64,000 nt of DNA from Allostella vacuolata (GCA_006739055.1 AP019702.1:4799388-4863387); one strand, 5' to 3'. Counted from the stretch's first letter, positions 11,272 to 20,450 are shown. The notes: a model not told the origin generated them from the sequence alone. Program-made: numbers and translations.

Positions 11272-12798
11272 GTGGCTGGGGACGCTGGGATCTTCGTCGG
11301 ACGGGGCACGGTCCCGCTGGAACTGCTGCCGCGGCTCGCCAACCGCCATGGACTGATCGCCGGGGCGACCGGGACCGGCAAGACCGTCACCCTGCAGGTT
11401 CTGGCCGAGGGCTTCTCGCGCATCGGCGTGCCCGTGTTCATGGCCGACGTGAAGGGCGACCTGGCCGGCATCGCCTGCCCGGGCGAGCTGAAGCCCAAGC
11501 TGGCCGAGCGCGCGGCCCAGCTCGGCATCCGCCTCGAGCATCGCGGCTTCCCGGTGGTGTTCTGGGATGTCGAGGGCCGCAGCGGCCATCCGGTGCGGGC
11601 CACCATCTCCGACCTGGGCCCGCTGCTGCTCGCCCGCCTGCTCGGCCTCAACGCGATCCAGACCGGCGTCCTCAACCTCGCCTTCAAGCTGGCCGACGAC
11701 GAGGGGCTGCTGCTGCTCGACATCAAGGACCTGCGGGCGATGCTGGTCCATGTGGCCGAGAACGCCCGGGCGCTGACGCTGCGCTACGGCTCGGTGTCCG
11801 GCGCCTCGGTCGGGGCCATCCAGCGCGCCCTGCTGGCGCTGGAGACGCAGGGTGCCGACCGCTTCTTCGGCGAGCCCATGCTCGACATCGCCGACCTGCT
11901 GCAGGTGGATGCCCAGGGCGCGGGGCAGGTCAGCATCCTGGCGGCCGACCGGCTGATGCAGCAGCCGCAGCTCTACGGCACCTTCCTGCTGTGGCTCCTG
12001 TCGGAGCTGTTCGAGCAGCTGCCGGAGGTGGGCGATCCGGACCGGCCGCGGCTCGTCTTCTTCTTCGACGAGGCGCACCTGCTGTTCGACGATGCCCCCA
12101 AGGCCCTGGTCGACAAGGTCGAGCAGGTGGTGCGGCTGATCCGGTCCAAGGGGGTCGGCGTCTATTTCGTGACCCAGAACCCGCTCGACATCCCGGAATC
12201 GGTGCTGGCCCAGCTCGGCAACCGGGTGCAGCACGCGCTCCGCGCCTTCAGCCCCCGCGACCAGCGGGCGGTGCGCGCGGCGGCGGAGACGTTCCGCAGC
12301 AATCCCCGCCTGGACACCGCCGCCGCCATCACCGAGCTCGGCGTCGGCGAGGCGCTGGTGTCGATGCTGGACGAGAAGGGGCGGCCACACATCGTAGAGC
12401 GGGCGCTGATCCGGCCGCCCGACTCGCGCCTGGGGCCGATCAGCGACGCCGAGCGCCTGGCGGTGATGGCGGCCGGCCCCGTCGGTGCGCGCTACGACGC
12501 CGTCATCGATCGCGAGTCGGCCTTCGAACGCCTCGCCCACCGCCATGAACCGGCAGCGGAACCGGCGCCGCGGCCAACCCCGGCACGGCGCGGGCCGTGG
12601 AGCGAACCCGCCCCGCGATCCGGCCCCTACGGTCGGCCGGACGGCGCGGGCCGGCCTTCGCAGCCGCGGCGCCAGGAGGCTCCGAGGAGCCGGGAATCGC
12701 CGGAAGAAGCCTTTTTCAAGAGCATGGCGCGCAGCGTCGGCAGCTCGCTCGGCCGCCAGATCGCCCGCGGGGTGCTGGGTTCGATCCTGCGGCGTTGA
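11272..12798 (+). CDS. DUF853 / HerA-like ATPase (YjgR family)
   Basis: Cytoplasmic P-loop ATPase of 508 residues related to HerA/FtsK-type translocases. Walker A is GATGTGKT near residue 30, and Walker B with its acidic pair is [11 protein letters not shown] near residue 265. The family's [24 protein letters not shown] segment follows, and the last 60 residues contain [20 protein letters not shown]. The start is the GTG at 11272 with AGGAGA upstream. A Pro/Arg-rich linker separates the ATPase core from the tail. The cellular role of YjgR-type proteins is not established. Confidence 0.85.
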   Translation: MAGDAGIFVGRGTVPLELLPRLANRHGLIAGATGTGKTVTLQVLAEGFSRIGVPVFMADVKGDLAGIACPGELKPKLAERAAQLGIRLEHRGFPVVFWDVEGRSGHPVRATISDLGPLLLARLLGLNAIQTGVLNLAFKLADDEGLLLLDIKDLRAMLVHVAENARALTLRYGSVSGASVGAIQRALLALETQGADRFFGEPMLDIADLLQVDAQGAGQVSILAADRLMQQPQLYGTFLLWLLSELFEQLPEVGDPDRPRLVFFFDEAHLLFDDAPKALVDKVEQVVRLIRSKGVGVYFVTQNPLDIPESVLAQLGNRVQHALRAFSPRDQRAVRAAAETFRSNPRLDTAAAITELGVGEALVSMLDEKGRPHIVERALIRPPDSRLGPISDAERLAVMAAGPVGARYDAVIDRESAFERLAHRHEPAAEPAPRPTPARRGPWSEPAPRSGPYGRPDGAGRPSQPRRQEAPRSRESPEEAFFKSMARSVGSSLGRQIARGVLGSILRR

Positions 12799-12982
12799 CC
12801 ATGCCCCTGCTGCAAAACGCCGCAGCGCCGTGACGCAATCGCAACAGAGGCGGCACTTCCGACACCGGCCCTTGCCGAAACTGGTGACAGGCTGCGGCTT
12901 TCGCTAAGTTCCCGCCAGACGAGCGACCGGTTCCTGCCCCGGCCGGATCTCGTCCTGATCGACCGTCCAAGGAGTTTTTCTT

Positions 12983-13288
12983 ATGTTCATCAATGCACGC
13001 CGCCTCGGCAAGCTCGCGGTCGTCCTCGCACCGGTTGTGCTGCTCGGCGCCTGCGAAAGCATGGGTTCCGACGACAAGGCGCTGCTGCAGAAGACCGCCA
13101 GCAACTCCGAAGCCGCCCTGATCGAGTCCCGCAAGGCCTCGGACAATTCGGCCCAGGCGCTGGCCGCCGCCCGTCAGGCGCAGGCGACCTCGCAGCAGGC
13201 GCTCCAGGCCGCCCAGGCCGCCCAGGCCGATGCGCGCGCCGCGAACGAGAAGTTCGACCGCGCCTTCCGCCGCGGCATGCGCAAGTAG
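12983..13288 (+). CDS. Alanine-zipper lipoprotein (OprI/Lpp-like)
   Basis: Lipoprotein of 101 residues. The signal peptide ends in the lipobox LLGAC with the lipidated Cys24. The mature part is a regular Ala-rich heptad helix (SAQALAAARQAQATSQQAL and onward) of the OprI/Lpp trimeric alanine-zipper type, and the chain ends in Arg-Lys. A C-terminal lysine is the residue that L,D-transpeptidases join to peptidoglycan in E. coli Lpp. The convergent next gene is such a transpeptidase. Attachment is inference. Confidence 0.82.
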   Translation: MFINARRLGKLAVVLAPVVLLGACESMGSDDKALLQKTASNSEAALIESRKASDNSAQALAAARQAQATSQQALQAAQAAQADARAANEKFDRAFRRGMRK

Positions 13289-13343
13289 TCGTCACCCGGC
13301 CGGAGCATCGCCCGGCCGGACCATCGCCGGCCCGGGCGACCGG

Positions 13344-14360
13344 CTAGAGCGACGAGCGCGTTACCCGCTCGATCGGCAGCGCCCCCATCGGGGTGTCGAT
13401 CGAGCGGGTGATCCGCACCGGAATCCCGTCCCGACGGCGCTCGGCCTCGTCCAGCGTCGCCCAGTCGATGCGCGCCGCCGCCGTGCCGGCGAACTTCGCC
13501 ACCCGATCGCGCAACCCGGGGATCGGCTTGGGATCGAACCGCCCCTCGTCCTCCAGCCGGTCGACATCGGCGCGGGACGGATGCAGGTCGACGAACAGGT
13601 CGTCGCCGATCCATCCCATCTTCGCCTCCTGATCGACCACGGTCACCTTGGTGCCGACCGGTGCCAGCCGGTAGAGGTGCTCGATGCCCTCGGGATAGAG
13701 GCGGATGCAGCCGCGCGTCACCCGGCGGCCGATCGCGTCCGGCTCGTTGGTGCCGTGGATGGCGTAGAGCGGCCAGCCCAGATAGAGCGCGTGCTCGCCC
13801 ATCGGATTGTCCGGCCCGGGCGGCACCACGGTCGGCAGGGTGGGATCCTCGCGCCGCTTCTCGGGCGTGGGGGTCCAGGTCGGGCGCTCCTTCTTGCGCA
13901 CGATGGTGGTGGTGCCGTTCGGCGTGCCCAGCCCCTCCTGCCCGATGCCGACCGCAAACGTCAGGGTCGGGCCGCCGCCGGCCGGGAACCAGTAGATGCG
14001 CTGGTCGGACAGGTTGACGACGATGCCCTGGCGGGGCGCGTCCGGCAGGACGTGGGCGGTCGGCAGCAGGATGCGGGTGCCGAGCCCCGGCAGCCACGGA
14101 TCGACGCCGGGATTGGCCGCGACCAGCTCGGCATAGCCAAGATTGTAGGTGCGGGCGACGTCCATCAGCGTGTCTTCGTAGCGCGCGGAATAAACCAGCA
14201 GCTCGCCGACCATGTCGTTGCGCGGCGGGGCCGCCGCCCGCCGGGCCGCCGGCGCCGGGACCTGGGCTGCCAGCGGCCATGGAACCAGGGCACCGAGGGC
14301 CGTGGCGGCCACCCCGGTCAGGAGTGCTCTGCGGGTCAGGGACGGGGACAGATGTCGCAA
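13344..14360 (-). CDS. L,D-transpeptidase with LysM and YkuD domains (ErfK/YbiS type)
   Basis: Exported enzyme of 338 residues. A twin-arginine-like signal (TRRALLTGVAATALGAL) is followed by a LysM-like peptidoglycan-binding segment (DTLMDVARTYNLGYAELVAA). The YkuD catalytic domain closely follows E. coli LdtA-C (WTPTPEKRREDPTLP, PPGPDNPMG, YAIHGTN). The active-site motif reads VTRGCIRL with nucleophile Cys; Arg replaces the more usual His in front of Gly-Cys, as in many homologues. I chose the TTG at 14360, with CCGGAG upstream, because no ATG or GTG gives a signal peptide. E. coli relatives attach Lpp to the wall. Confidence 0.87.
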   Translation of the reverse strand: MRHLSPSLTRRALLTGVAATALGALVPWPLAAQVPAPAARRAAAPPRNDMVGELLVYSARYEDTLMDVARTYNLGYAELVAANPGVDPWLPGLGTRILLPTAHVLPDAPRQGIVVNLSDQRIYWFPAGGGPTLTFAVGIGQEGLGTPNGTTTIVRKKERPTWTPTPEKRREDPTLPTVVPPGPDNPMGEHALYLGWPLYAIHGTNEPDAIGRRVTRGCIRLYPEGIEHLYRLAPVGTKVTVVDQEAKMGWIGDDLFVDLHPSRADVDRLEDEGRFDPKPIPGLRDRVAKFAGTAAARIDWATLDEAERRRDGIPVRITRSIDTPMGALPIERVTRSSL

Positions 14361-14681
14361 CGGGGGCTCCGGGGACCGAGTACGGTATTTTCCGATATAT
14401 AGGCGAGTCGGCAACGCAGTCAGCCGGGCTACCGTGCCGCAGCGATGCGATGACCAGCATCGCGATGCAACAGGGCAACAGTGTGGCGGGCCGAATTGCA
14501 ACAGCAAGTCCGTGAGTTAGCTGTTGTTTTCCGATTTTCGATGGGTCACATTCCGTGACGCTTCATGAACGAAGCGCTTCGTTGCGCCCTTGGACCGGCT
14601 TCGGCCGGTCACCGGTGGGGACCGGGTAGCACAGCGAGAGCCTGAGTTTCGGGGTCGTGGGTATTGGGGATCGAGGGGGAC
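14361..14681. promoter_or_regulatory. Divergent intergenic region with two inverted repeats
   Basis: This 321-bp gap separates the divergent L,D-transpeptidase and M15 peptidase genes. It contains GTCAC and GTGAC around a 5-base centre (14545-14559), followed nine bases later by a perfect 16-bp palindrome at 14568-14583 (half-site AACGAAGC). Both look like protein-binding sites. No convincing promoter hexamers or coding sequence were seen. Confidence 0.4.
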
Positions 14682-15380
14682 ATGGACGACCGTACCGAGG
14701 TCGAGCAGGACGGACATTCCGTCAGCCGTCGCGGGTTTCTCGGCGCCTTCGCCGCGTTCGCCGCAGTTGCCACGCTGGTGCCGGGGGCCCTGGCGGTGCC
14801 GGTGCCGGGCCGCAAGCCAGGTGCGGTCGAAGGCCTGGTGCCCGGCCGCAAGCCGGCCGAGCTGGAGGGCAGCCTGGTGCCCGGTCGCAAGCCGGAGGTC
14901 ATCAACGCCGCGACCCGGGCCCCGTCGCTCGGGCGGCGCGCCAGGCAGCTGCATCTCTACAACGTCCACACGGGGGAGCGGATCCGCGCCCCGTTCTTCC
15001 AGGACGGCCGGTACGTCCCGGAAACGATGCGCGCCATTACCCGGATGATGCGCGACCACCGCGCCAACCAGACCCACAGCATCGATCCCAAGCTGATCGA
15101 GCTGATGCACGCGATCCAGATGCGGATCGGCGGGCAGAAGCCGCTGGAGATCGTCTCCGCCTACCGCTCGCCGCATACCAACGAGATGCTGCGCGAGGCC
15201 GGCTATGGCGTCGCCGAGAACAGCTACCACCTGCTCGGCAAGGCGGTGGACATCCGGGTTCCGGGCTACCGGGTATCGCAGCTGAGCCGCATGGCCAAGT
15301 CGATGCGCCGCGGCGGCGTCGGCACCTATGGCAGCGGCAACTTCCTGCACATCGACACCGGCCCGGTCCGGTACTGGTAG
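14682..15380 (+). CDS. DUF882 / M15-type murein peptidase with Tat signal
   Basis: Protein of 232 residues, related to E. coli YcbK/MepK. The Tat signal is SVSRRGFLGAFAAFAAVATL. A linker with three copies of VPGRKP follows, then the M15 (LAS-type) zinc peptidase domain. Metal ligands fit the His and Asp of YHLLGKAVDIRV and the His of FLHIDTG; SAYRSPHTNEML is the conserved substrate-side motif. Such enzymes cleave peptide crosslinks in peptidoglycan. The ATG at 14682 has GAGGGGGA immediately upstream; a TTG at 14664 is the alternative start. Confidence 0.85.
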   Translation: MDDRTEVEQDGHSVSRRGFLGAFAAFAAVATLVPGALAVPVPGRKPGAVEGLVPGRKPAELEGSLVPGRKPEVINAATRAPSLGRRARQLHLYNVHTGERIRAPFFQDGRYVPETMRAITRMMRDHRANQTHSIDPKLIELMHAIQMRIGGQKPLEIVSAYRSPHTNEMLREAGYGVAENSYHLLGKAVDIRVPGYRVSQLSRMAKSMRRGGVGTYGSGNFLHIDTGPVRYW

Positions 15381-15433
15381 CCGGCCGGCATTGGTGAGCG
15401 GGAGGGCAACCGCCCTCCCCTCCTCCTCCAGCC

Positions 15434-16618
15434 CTAGCGGGCGAAGATCCGGGCGAGCCGGCGGTAATCCGCCGGCTCGTTGTATATCTGGGCCGACACG
15501 CGCACGTGGCAGCGGCCGCCGAAGGCCATGACCGGCACCTCCACCCGATGCTCGTGCCAGATCCGCGTGCGCACCGCCCGGGCCGCCTCGCGGGTCGCGT
15601 CCACGTCAAAGGGCAGCGTCACCAGGGCCATCGAACCGGCCATCCCGGGCGGGGTCAGCACCTCCGTGCCCCAGGCCGAGGCGACGATCCGCGCCCCCTC
15701 CGCGGCGAGGGCGATGTTGCGCGCGCGCAGGCGCGCCGGCCCCAGACTGCGATAGAAGTCCAGCGCGGCATCGACCGCCAGGTAGGGCGAGCAGTCGCGG
15801 GTGCCTGTCCAGTCGAACTCCGCCAGGTAGCCGCCGCCATAGCCGTGCGACACGACGGTCGGGTGCAGGTCGCCCCGGGCATCGGGCGACGCCCACAGGA
15901 CGGCGCAGCCACGGGCCGCGAACAGCCACTTGTGCGGGTTGCCGACATACCAGTCGGCGCCGACCGCGGCGATGTCCAGGTCGAGCATGCCGGGCGCGTG
16001 GGCGCCATCGACCAGCAGCGGCACGCCGCGCCGCCGGCACAGGGCCGCGATCTCGGCCACAGGCAGCACCAGGGCGGTGGGCGAGGTCACATGGTCGACG
16101 ACCACCAGCCGGGTGCGGCCGTCGATCGCCGCGTCGATCGCCCGGACGACCGCATCGGGCGTCGTGCCGGGGAACGGCAGCTTCGCCTCGACCAGGGCAG
16201 CACCGGCGGCGGCGGCGACATGCCGCGCCGCATTGCGCACCGCCCCATAGCCATGATCGGTGCCGACGATCGTGTCGCCCGGGCCAAGGCGCAGGGAGCG
16301 CAGGACGGCGTTGGCGCCGCTGGTCGCGTTCTCGACAAAGACCATGTCGTCCGCGGCGATGCCGAGGAACGGGGCCAGGGCGGCGGCAGCGTCGCGCAGC
16401 GCCCCCGGCAGGGTCTCCTGGAAGAACAACACCGGCTGCCGCTCCATGCGCATGCGCCAGGCGTCCGCGGCCGTGCTGACCCGTCGCGGAACCGCACCGT
16501 AGGAGCCGTGGTTGAGATAGGCGATGTCGTCATCCAACCAGAAGGCGTCGCGGATGGCATTACCTTCGCGTTGCTCCAACCCGGACTCAATAACGTTGTC
16601 GATACCGTTGTCAGACAT
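15434..16618 (-). CDS. Class V aminotransferase, isopenicillin-N-epimerase-like
   Basis: PLP enzyme of 394 residues. The N-terminal YLNHGSYGAVPRRV and central FVENATSGANAVLRSL are typical of the isopenicillin N epimerase-like branch of fold-type I class V enzymes. The PLP lysine is in NPHKWLFAARG, and the PLP-phosphate contacts lie around LLVDGAHAPG. No beta-lactam genes are nearby, so a role in amino acid or sulfur metabolism is more likely than epimerisation. The start has 12-13 extra residues before the conserved part and is plausible. Confidence 0.83.
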   Translation of the reverse strand: MSDNGIDNVIESGLEQREGNAIRDAFWLDDDIAYLNHGSYGAVPRRVSTAADAWRMRMERQPVLFFQETLPGALRDAAAALAPFLGIAADDMVFVENATSGANAVLRSLRLGPGDTIVGTDHGYGAVRNAARHVAAAAGAALVEAKLPFPGTTPDAVVRAIDAAIDGRTRLVVVDHVTSPTALVLPVAEIAALCRRRGVPLLVDGAHAPGMLDLDIAAVGADWYVGNPHKWLFAARGCAVLWASPDARGDLHPTVVSHGYGGGYLAEFDWTGTRDCSPYLAVDAALDFYRSLGPARLRARNIALAAEGARIVASAWGTEVLTPPGMAGSMALVTLPFDVDATREAARAVRTRIWHEHRVEVPVMAFGGRCHVRVSAQIYNEPADYRRLARIFAR

Positions 16619-16765
16619 GGCATTTCCCCTCGGTTGCCATCACTTTGCCATGGTTCGGCGGCTTTCTGAATGCGGCATGAGCGGGCGGACGGGAAACCGA
16701 AGGGTGGAAAGTCGGCCATGATACTACCGGATCTTGTGGTGACGGCGGCACCGACCACTAATTGT

Positions 16766-16794
16766 TTGACGACCAGCCTGCCAGCGATCAAGAT
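16766..16794 (+). promoter_or_regulatory. Possible gcrA promoter
   Basis: TTGACG (16766-16771) and a weak CAAGAT (16789-16794) are separated by 17 bases, upstream of gcrA. The -10 matches only three consensus positions. A GANTC site (GATTC, 16833-16837) lies in the leader one base before the start codon. No CtrA-type TTAA-N7-TTAA pair was seen. Confidence 0.3.
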
Positions 16795-16838
16795 GTGTGC
16801 GGCCGCGAGGTCGTGGCCCACCAGATGTGGGGGATTCC

Positions 16839-17330
16839 ATGGATTGGACCGAGGAGCGCATCGCTGAACTGAAGCGGCTCTGGTCCGAAGGGTTTTCGGC
16901 CAGCCAGATCGCAGAGCGCCTGGGCGGCATTACGCGCAATGCGGTGATCGGCAAGGCCCATCGCCTGCATCTGCCGAGCCGCCCGTCGCCGATCCAGCGC
17001 CAGATGGGCGAGCGGCGCCAGCGCACCCGGACTGCAGTTCGGCCCGCCGCCATGCGCGCGGCGCCGGTCGAGGCGGTGCGCGCTGCGCCGCCACCGCCCG
17101 CGGTGGTGGCCAAGGCGGCGGCGCCGTCGCCGGCACCGAAGAGCTTTCGTTCCGGACCGATCGACTACAGTTCGGCGCTGACGTTGAGCGACCGGCACTG
17201 CCACTGGCCGATCGGCCATCCCAACGAGCCGGGGTTTCATTTCTGCGGCGCGCCGGCGGCGCCGGGCCGGCCCTACTGCTCGGCCCACTGCCAGCTGGCC
17301 TATCGCAAGACGGACGACGCCGCCGCCTGA
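16839..17330 (+). CDS. gcrA: GcrA cell cycle regulator
   Basis: GcrA is an alphaproteobacterial regulator that binds sigma-70 RNA polymerase and acts at promoters with CcrM-methylated GANTC sites. The protein is 163 residues. The N-terminal DNA-binding domain (MDWTEERIAELKRLWSEG, then GGITRNAVIGKAHRLHL) is followed by a Pro/Ala linker and the C-terminal polymerase-binding domain (CHWPIGHPNEPGFHFCG, PYCSAHCQLAYR). The ATG at 16839 gives the family's invariant Met-Asp/Ser-Trp-Thr start; the 16797 start adds 14 unrelated residues. A strong terminator follows. Confidence 0.96.
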   Translation: MDWTEERIAELKRLWSEGFSASQIAERLGGITRNAVIGKAHRLHLPSRPSPIQRQMGERRQRTRTAVRPAAMRAAPVEAVRAAPPPPAVVAKAAAPSPAPKSFRSGPIDYSSALTLSDRHCHWPIGHPNEPGFHFCGAPAAPGRPYCSAHCQLAYRKTDDAAA

Positions 17331-17354
17331 CCCTTTCGGCCGGACGCGGATACG

Positions 17355-17389
17355 AACACGGCGCGGGGAAACCCGCGCCGTGTTTGTTT
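17355..17389 (+). terminator. Rho-independent terminator of gcrA
   Basis: A perfect 13-bp stem (17355-17367 with 17372-17384) carries a GAAA tetraloop and is followed by TGTTT. It lies 24 bases after the gcrA stop and separates it from the convergent tRNA-Ala. Confidence 0.85.
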
Positions 17390-17415
17390 CATGCCGGAAA
17401 CGATCGGAAAGGAAA

Positions 17416-17491
<76 letters not shown>

Positions 17492-17534
17492 ACGTCGCCA
17501 GCGGGCCACCCGCGAGGGGCCCGAAGCGGCGCGG

Positions 17535-17563
17535 ATAATGGGAATCTGCGCCGGCGAAGTCAA
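17535..17563 (-). promoter_or_regulatory. Promoter of tRNA-Ala with GANTC in the spacer
   Basis: On the minus strand, TTGACT (17563-17558) and CATTAT (17540-17535) are spaced by 17 bases, with the tRNA starting about 44 bases downstream. The spacer contains GATTC/GAATC (17542-17546), a CcrM methylation site. This is the position at which GcrA-dependent promoters carry it. Confidence 0.65.
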
Positions 17564-17672
17564 GGCGAACCGGAGGCCGCGCGATGAATTGCCGGGATCG
17601 GCCGCTCGGCTTGCCGCGGCCCCATACGGACGCTAGTGTCCGGCAGCCCCCGACCGGAACGCGACGCCGCCC

Positions 17673-17954
17673 ATGAATGCCCTCGTCAACCTGATCTCCT
17701 CGGCCATCAGCCTCTACATCTGGGTCCTGATCGCCTCGGCGATCATGAGCTGGCTGATCGCCTTCAATGTCGTGAACACCTACAACCGGGTCGTGGCCGG
17801 GATTGCCGAGGTGCTCTATCGCCTGACGGAGCCGGCGCTGCGGCCGATCCGGCGCGTGCTGCCCAACCTGGGCGGCGTCGACATCTCGCCGATCGTCCTG
17901 ATCCTGCTGCTGTTCTTCATCCGCGACCTGGTCATTGAGTACTTCCCGCGCTGA
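17673..17954 (+). CDS. YggT family membrane protein
   Basis: Protein of 93 residues with two hydrophobic helices (about 5-27 and 70-88) flanking the conserved loop [24 protein letters not shown], which defines the YggT family. Function is not firmly known; relatives influence osmotic tolerance or division-site membrane organisation. It overlaps the DUF167 gene by 20 bases, reproducing the yggT-yggU pairing of many proteobacteria. Confidence 0.9.
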   Translation: MNALVNLISSAISLYIWVLIASAIMSWLIAFNVVNTYNRVVAGIAEVLYRLTEPALRPIRRVLPNLGGVDISPIVLILLLFFIRDLVIEYFPR

Positions 17955-18276
17955 CGCGCCCTCGCCACTGACGGCGGGTAACGGCTGGGTGCGGATCGCC
18001 GTGCGGCTGACGCCGCGCGCCGCCAGCGACCGCCTGCTCGGCGTGGCGCTCGACGAGACGGGGGCGGCGGTGCTGCGGGCCCAGGTGAGGGCGGTGCCCG
18101 AGAACGGCAAGGCCAACCAGGCCCTGGTCGCCCTGCTGGCCCGGCGCTGGCGCCTGCCGAAGTCGACCCTCGCGGTGGTCCAGGGGACGACCGCGCGCCG
18201 CAAGCTGGTGCAGGTGGATGGTCCGCCCGAAACCCTCGGGCCGCGCATCATGGAGGCGTTGGAACAGGATGGCTGA
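17935..18276 (+). CDS. DUF167 family protein (YggU-like)
   Basis: Protein of 113 residues. The DUF167 core is clear: [53 protein letters not shown]. The structure of YggU is known but its function is not. The start assigned here is a TTG inside yggT; the true start may be a few codons downstream, since the domain begins near residue 18. Its stop overlaps the folD start, so yggT, this gene and folD form one transcript. Confidence 0.85.
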   Translation: MSTSRADAPSPLTAGNGWVRIAVRLTPRAASDRLLGVALDETGAAVLRAQVRAVPENGKANQALVALLARRWRLPKSTLAVVQGTTARRKLVQVDGPPETLGPRIMEALEQDG

Positions 18277-19156
18277 GGCTCTGCGCATCGACGGCAAGGC
18301 GGCCGCCGAACGGCTGCGTCATCGCGTCGCGGCCGAGGCCGCGCGCTGGATGGCGCTGCATGGCGAAGCCCCCGGCCTGGCCGTGGTCCTGGTCGGCGAA
18401 GACCCGGCGAGCCATGTCTATGTCCGCAACAAGGGCGCCGCCACCCGGGCGGCCGGGCTGGTCTCGGTCGAGCACCGCCTGCCCGCCACCGCCGCGCAGG
18501 ACGAGGTGCTGGCACTGGTGCGGGCCCTGAACGTGGACCCGGCGATCGACGGCATCCTGGTGCAGCTGCCCCTGCCGCCGCAGATCTCCGCCCAGGCGGT
18601 GACCGACGCCATCGACCCGGCCAAGGACGTGGACGGCTTCCATCAGGTCAATGCCGGGCGCCTGTGGACCGACGGCGGCGGGCTGGTGCCCTGCACGCCC
18701 CAGGGCTGCATGATCCTGCTGGGCGAGGTGCATGACCGCCTGGCCGGCCTGGAGGCACTGGTGCTCGGCCGTTCGGCCATCGTCGGCAAGCCGATGGCGG
18801 CGCTGCTGCTCGCCGCCGACTGCACCGTGACGATCGCCCATTCCCGCAGCCGCGACCTGCCGGCCCTGTGCCGCCGGGCCGACATCCTGGTGGCCGCGGT
18901 CGGACGGGCGCAGATGGTGCGCGGCGACTGGATCCGCCCGGGCGCCACCGTGATCGATGTCGGCATCAACCGCATCGATGCCGGCGAGGGGCGCAGCCGG
19001 CTGGTCGGCGACGTCGCCTATGGCGAGGCGGCCGCGGTCGCCGGCGCGATCACCCCGGTGCCGGGCGGGGTCGGGCCGATGACCATCGCCTGCCTGCTGC
19101 GCAACACCATGATCGCCGCCGGCCGCCGCCGCGGCTGGGGGATGCCGGAGCTGTAG
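18269..19156 (+). CDS. folD: Bifunctional methylenetetrahydrofolate dehydrogenase/cyclohydrolase
   Basis: FolD interconverts 5,10-methylene-THF and 10-formyl-THF through NADP-dependent dehydrogenation and cyclohydrolysis. The protein is 295 residues. Signatures are [16 protein letters not shown] (with the catalytic Lys), [39 protein letters not shown] and [14 protein letters not shown] (dinucleotide site), ending in [15 protein letters not shown]. The ATG at 18269 overlaps the DUF167 stop; longer in-frame starts lack homology. Confidence 0.96.
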   Translation: MAEALRIDGKAAAERLRHRVAAEAARWMALHGEAPGLAVVLVGEDPASHVYVRNKGAATRAAGLVSVEHRLPATAAQDEVLALVRALNVDPAIDGILVQLPLPPQISAQAVTDAIDPAKDVDGFHQVNAGRLWTDGGGLVPCTPQGCMILLGEVHDRLAGLEALVLGRSAIVGKPMAALLLAADCTVTIAHSRSRDLPALCRRADILVAAVGRAQMVRGDWIRPGATVIDVGINRIDAGEGRSRLVGDVAYGEAAAVAGAITPVPGGVGPMTIACLLRNTMIAAGRRRGWGMPEL

Positions 19157-19472
19157 CGTTCAGGAGCGCGACCGGCCGCAGCGCTCCTCGACCACGCCGA
19201 AGGAAGAGTCCCTGGACAGAAACCGGCCATTGCCCGTCGGTCGCAGCGTCCCTCGACGGGGCTCGGGATGAGGAGCCCTCTCCACCGGCGCAAACGCTTG
19301 TGGGAAAGGAAAAATCTCCTCATCCCGAGCGTAGTCGAGGGACGCTTTGACCGGTGGCCAGCGCTCCTGTCGACGGCCGCGGCGGTTTCATCCCCGGCGG
19401 GCCGGGCCAACCGGTGGAAGCTCGTCCTGAGCGCAGCCGAAGGACGCTTTGTCCGTCGGGCAGCCTCCCCGA
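19157..19472. repeat. Intergenic region with REP-like inverted repeat cluster
   Basis: This 316-bp gap between convergent folD and the ABC operon holds no gene. Two 30-base arms (19246-19275 and 19316-19345) are inverted copies with 27 of 30 identical positions, built on GCGTCCCTCGAC and GCTCGGGATGAGGAG. They form a long potential hairpin around a 40-base centre. A third, diverged half copy lies at 19421-19447. The same repeat, split by an IS110-family element, occurs at 29937-31212. It may serve as a terminator-like or BIME-like element. Confidence 0.75.
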
Positions 19473-20450
19473 TCAGGCCGCCATGTCGTGCAGGTGGCAC
19501 GCCACCTGCCGGCCGGGCGCCACGGCCCGCAGCTTCGGGTACTCGACCCGGCAGCGGTCCATGGCGTGGGGGCAGCGCGGATGGAAGTGGCAGCCGCTCG
19601 GCGGGTTGATGGCCGACGCCACCTCCCCCTCCAGGCGGGCCATCGTCACCTTGGCGCGCGGGTCCGGCACCGGCGAGGCGTCGCGCAGGGCCTGGGTGTA
19701 GGGGTGCAGCGGGCCGTCGAAGATCTCCTCGGTCGGCCCCTCCTCGACGATCCGGCCGAGATACATGACCGCGACCCGCTTGCAGAAGTGCCGGACCACG
19801 CCGAGGTCGTGGGAGATGAAGAGGAAGCTGAGGCCGCGACGCACCTTCAGTCCGTCCAGCAGCAGCAGGATCTGCGCCTGGATGGAGACGTCGAGGGCGG
19901 AGACCGGCTCGTCGGCGACGATCAGTTCCGGCTCAAGCACGAGCGCGCGGGCGATGCCGATGCGCTGGCGCTGCCCGCCGGAGAACTCGTGCGGATACTT
20001 CTCGACCGCGGCGCGCGGCAGCCCGACCTCGTCGAGGACCGACTCCACCCGGGCCTGGATCTCCTCGCGGTTGCCCAGGCGGTGGACGTACATCGGCTCG
20101 GCCAGGGTCTGGCCGACGGTGCGGCGCGGGTTGAGCGAGGCGAAGGGATCCTGGAAGACGATCTGCAGCTTCTGGCGCAGCTGGCGCAGGCGATGGCCCG
20201 GCGCGGTCAGGAAGTTCTCGCCGCGATACAGCACCTGGCCGCCGTCCGGCTCGATCAGGCGCAGCAGGGCCCGGCCCGCGGTCGACTTGCCGCAGCCCGA
20301 TTCGCCGACCAGCCCGAACGCCTCGCCCTCGGCGATCCGGAAGGAGATGCCGGACAAGGCCTTGACGTGCACGGTCTCGGTCCGGGGAAAGCCGCGGCGG
20401 ACGGTGAAGGTCTTCTGGAGGTCGTTCACCTCCAGCAGCGTGGCGGTCAT
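19473..20450 (-). CDS. Peptide/nickel-type ABC transporter ATPase (DppF/OppF)
   Basis: ATPase of 325 residues, the distal gene of a five-gene importer. Walker A is GESGCGKST, the signature FSGGQRQRIGIARAL and Walker B LIVADEPVSALD. The C-terminal oligopeptide/dipeptide extension (HPYTQALRDASP; PRCPHAMDRCR) may bind an Fe-S cluster in this family. The ATG at 20450 overlaps the stop of the upstream ATPase gene by 4 bases. The frame runs open far upstream, but that part is a shadow of the neighbour. Confidence 0.93.
   Translation of the reverse strand: MTATLLEVNDLQKTFTVRRGFPRTETVHVKALSGISFRIAEGEAFGLVGESGCGKSTAGRALLRLIEPDGGQVLYRGENFLTAPGHRLRQLRQKLQIVFQDPFASLNPRRTVGQTLAEPMYVHRLGNREEIQARVESVLDEVGLPRAAVEKYPHEFSGGQRQRIGIARALVLEPELIVADEPVSALDVSIQAQILLLLDGLKVRRGLSFLFISHDLGVVRHFCKRVAVMYLGRIVEEGPTEEIFDGPLHPYTQALRDASPVPDPRAKVTMARLEGEVASAINPPSGCHFHPRCPHAMDRCRVEYPKLRAVAPGRQVACHLHDMAA

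Noticed and set aside
19246-19345. CRISPR-like repeats
   Set aside because: The copies are inverted arms with one spacer, not direct repeats with regular unique spacers, and no cas gene is near.
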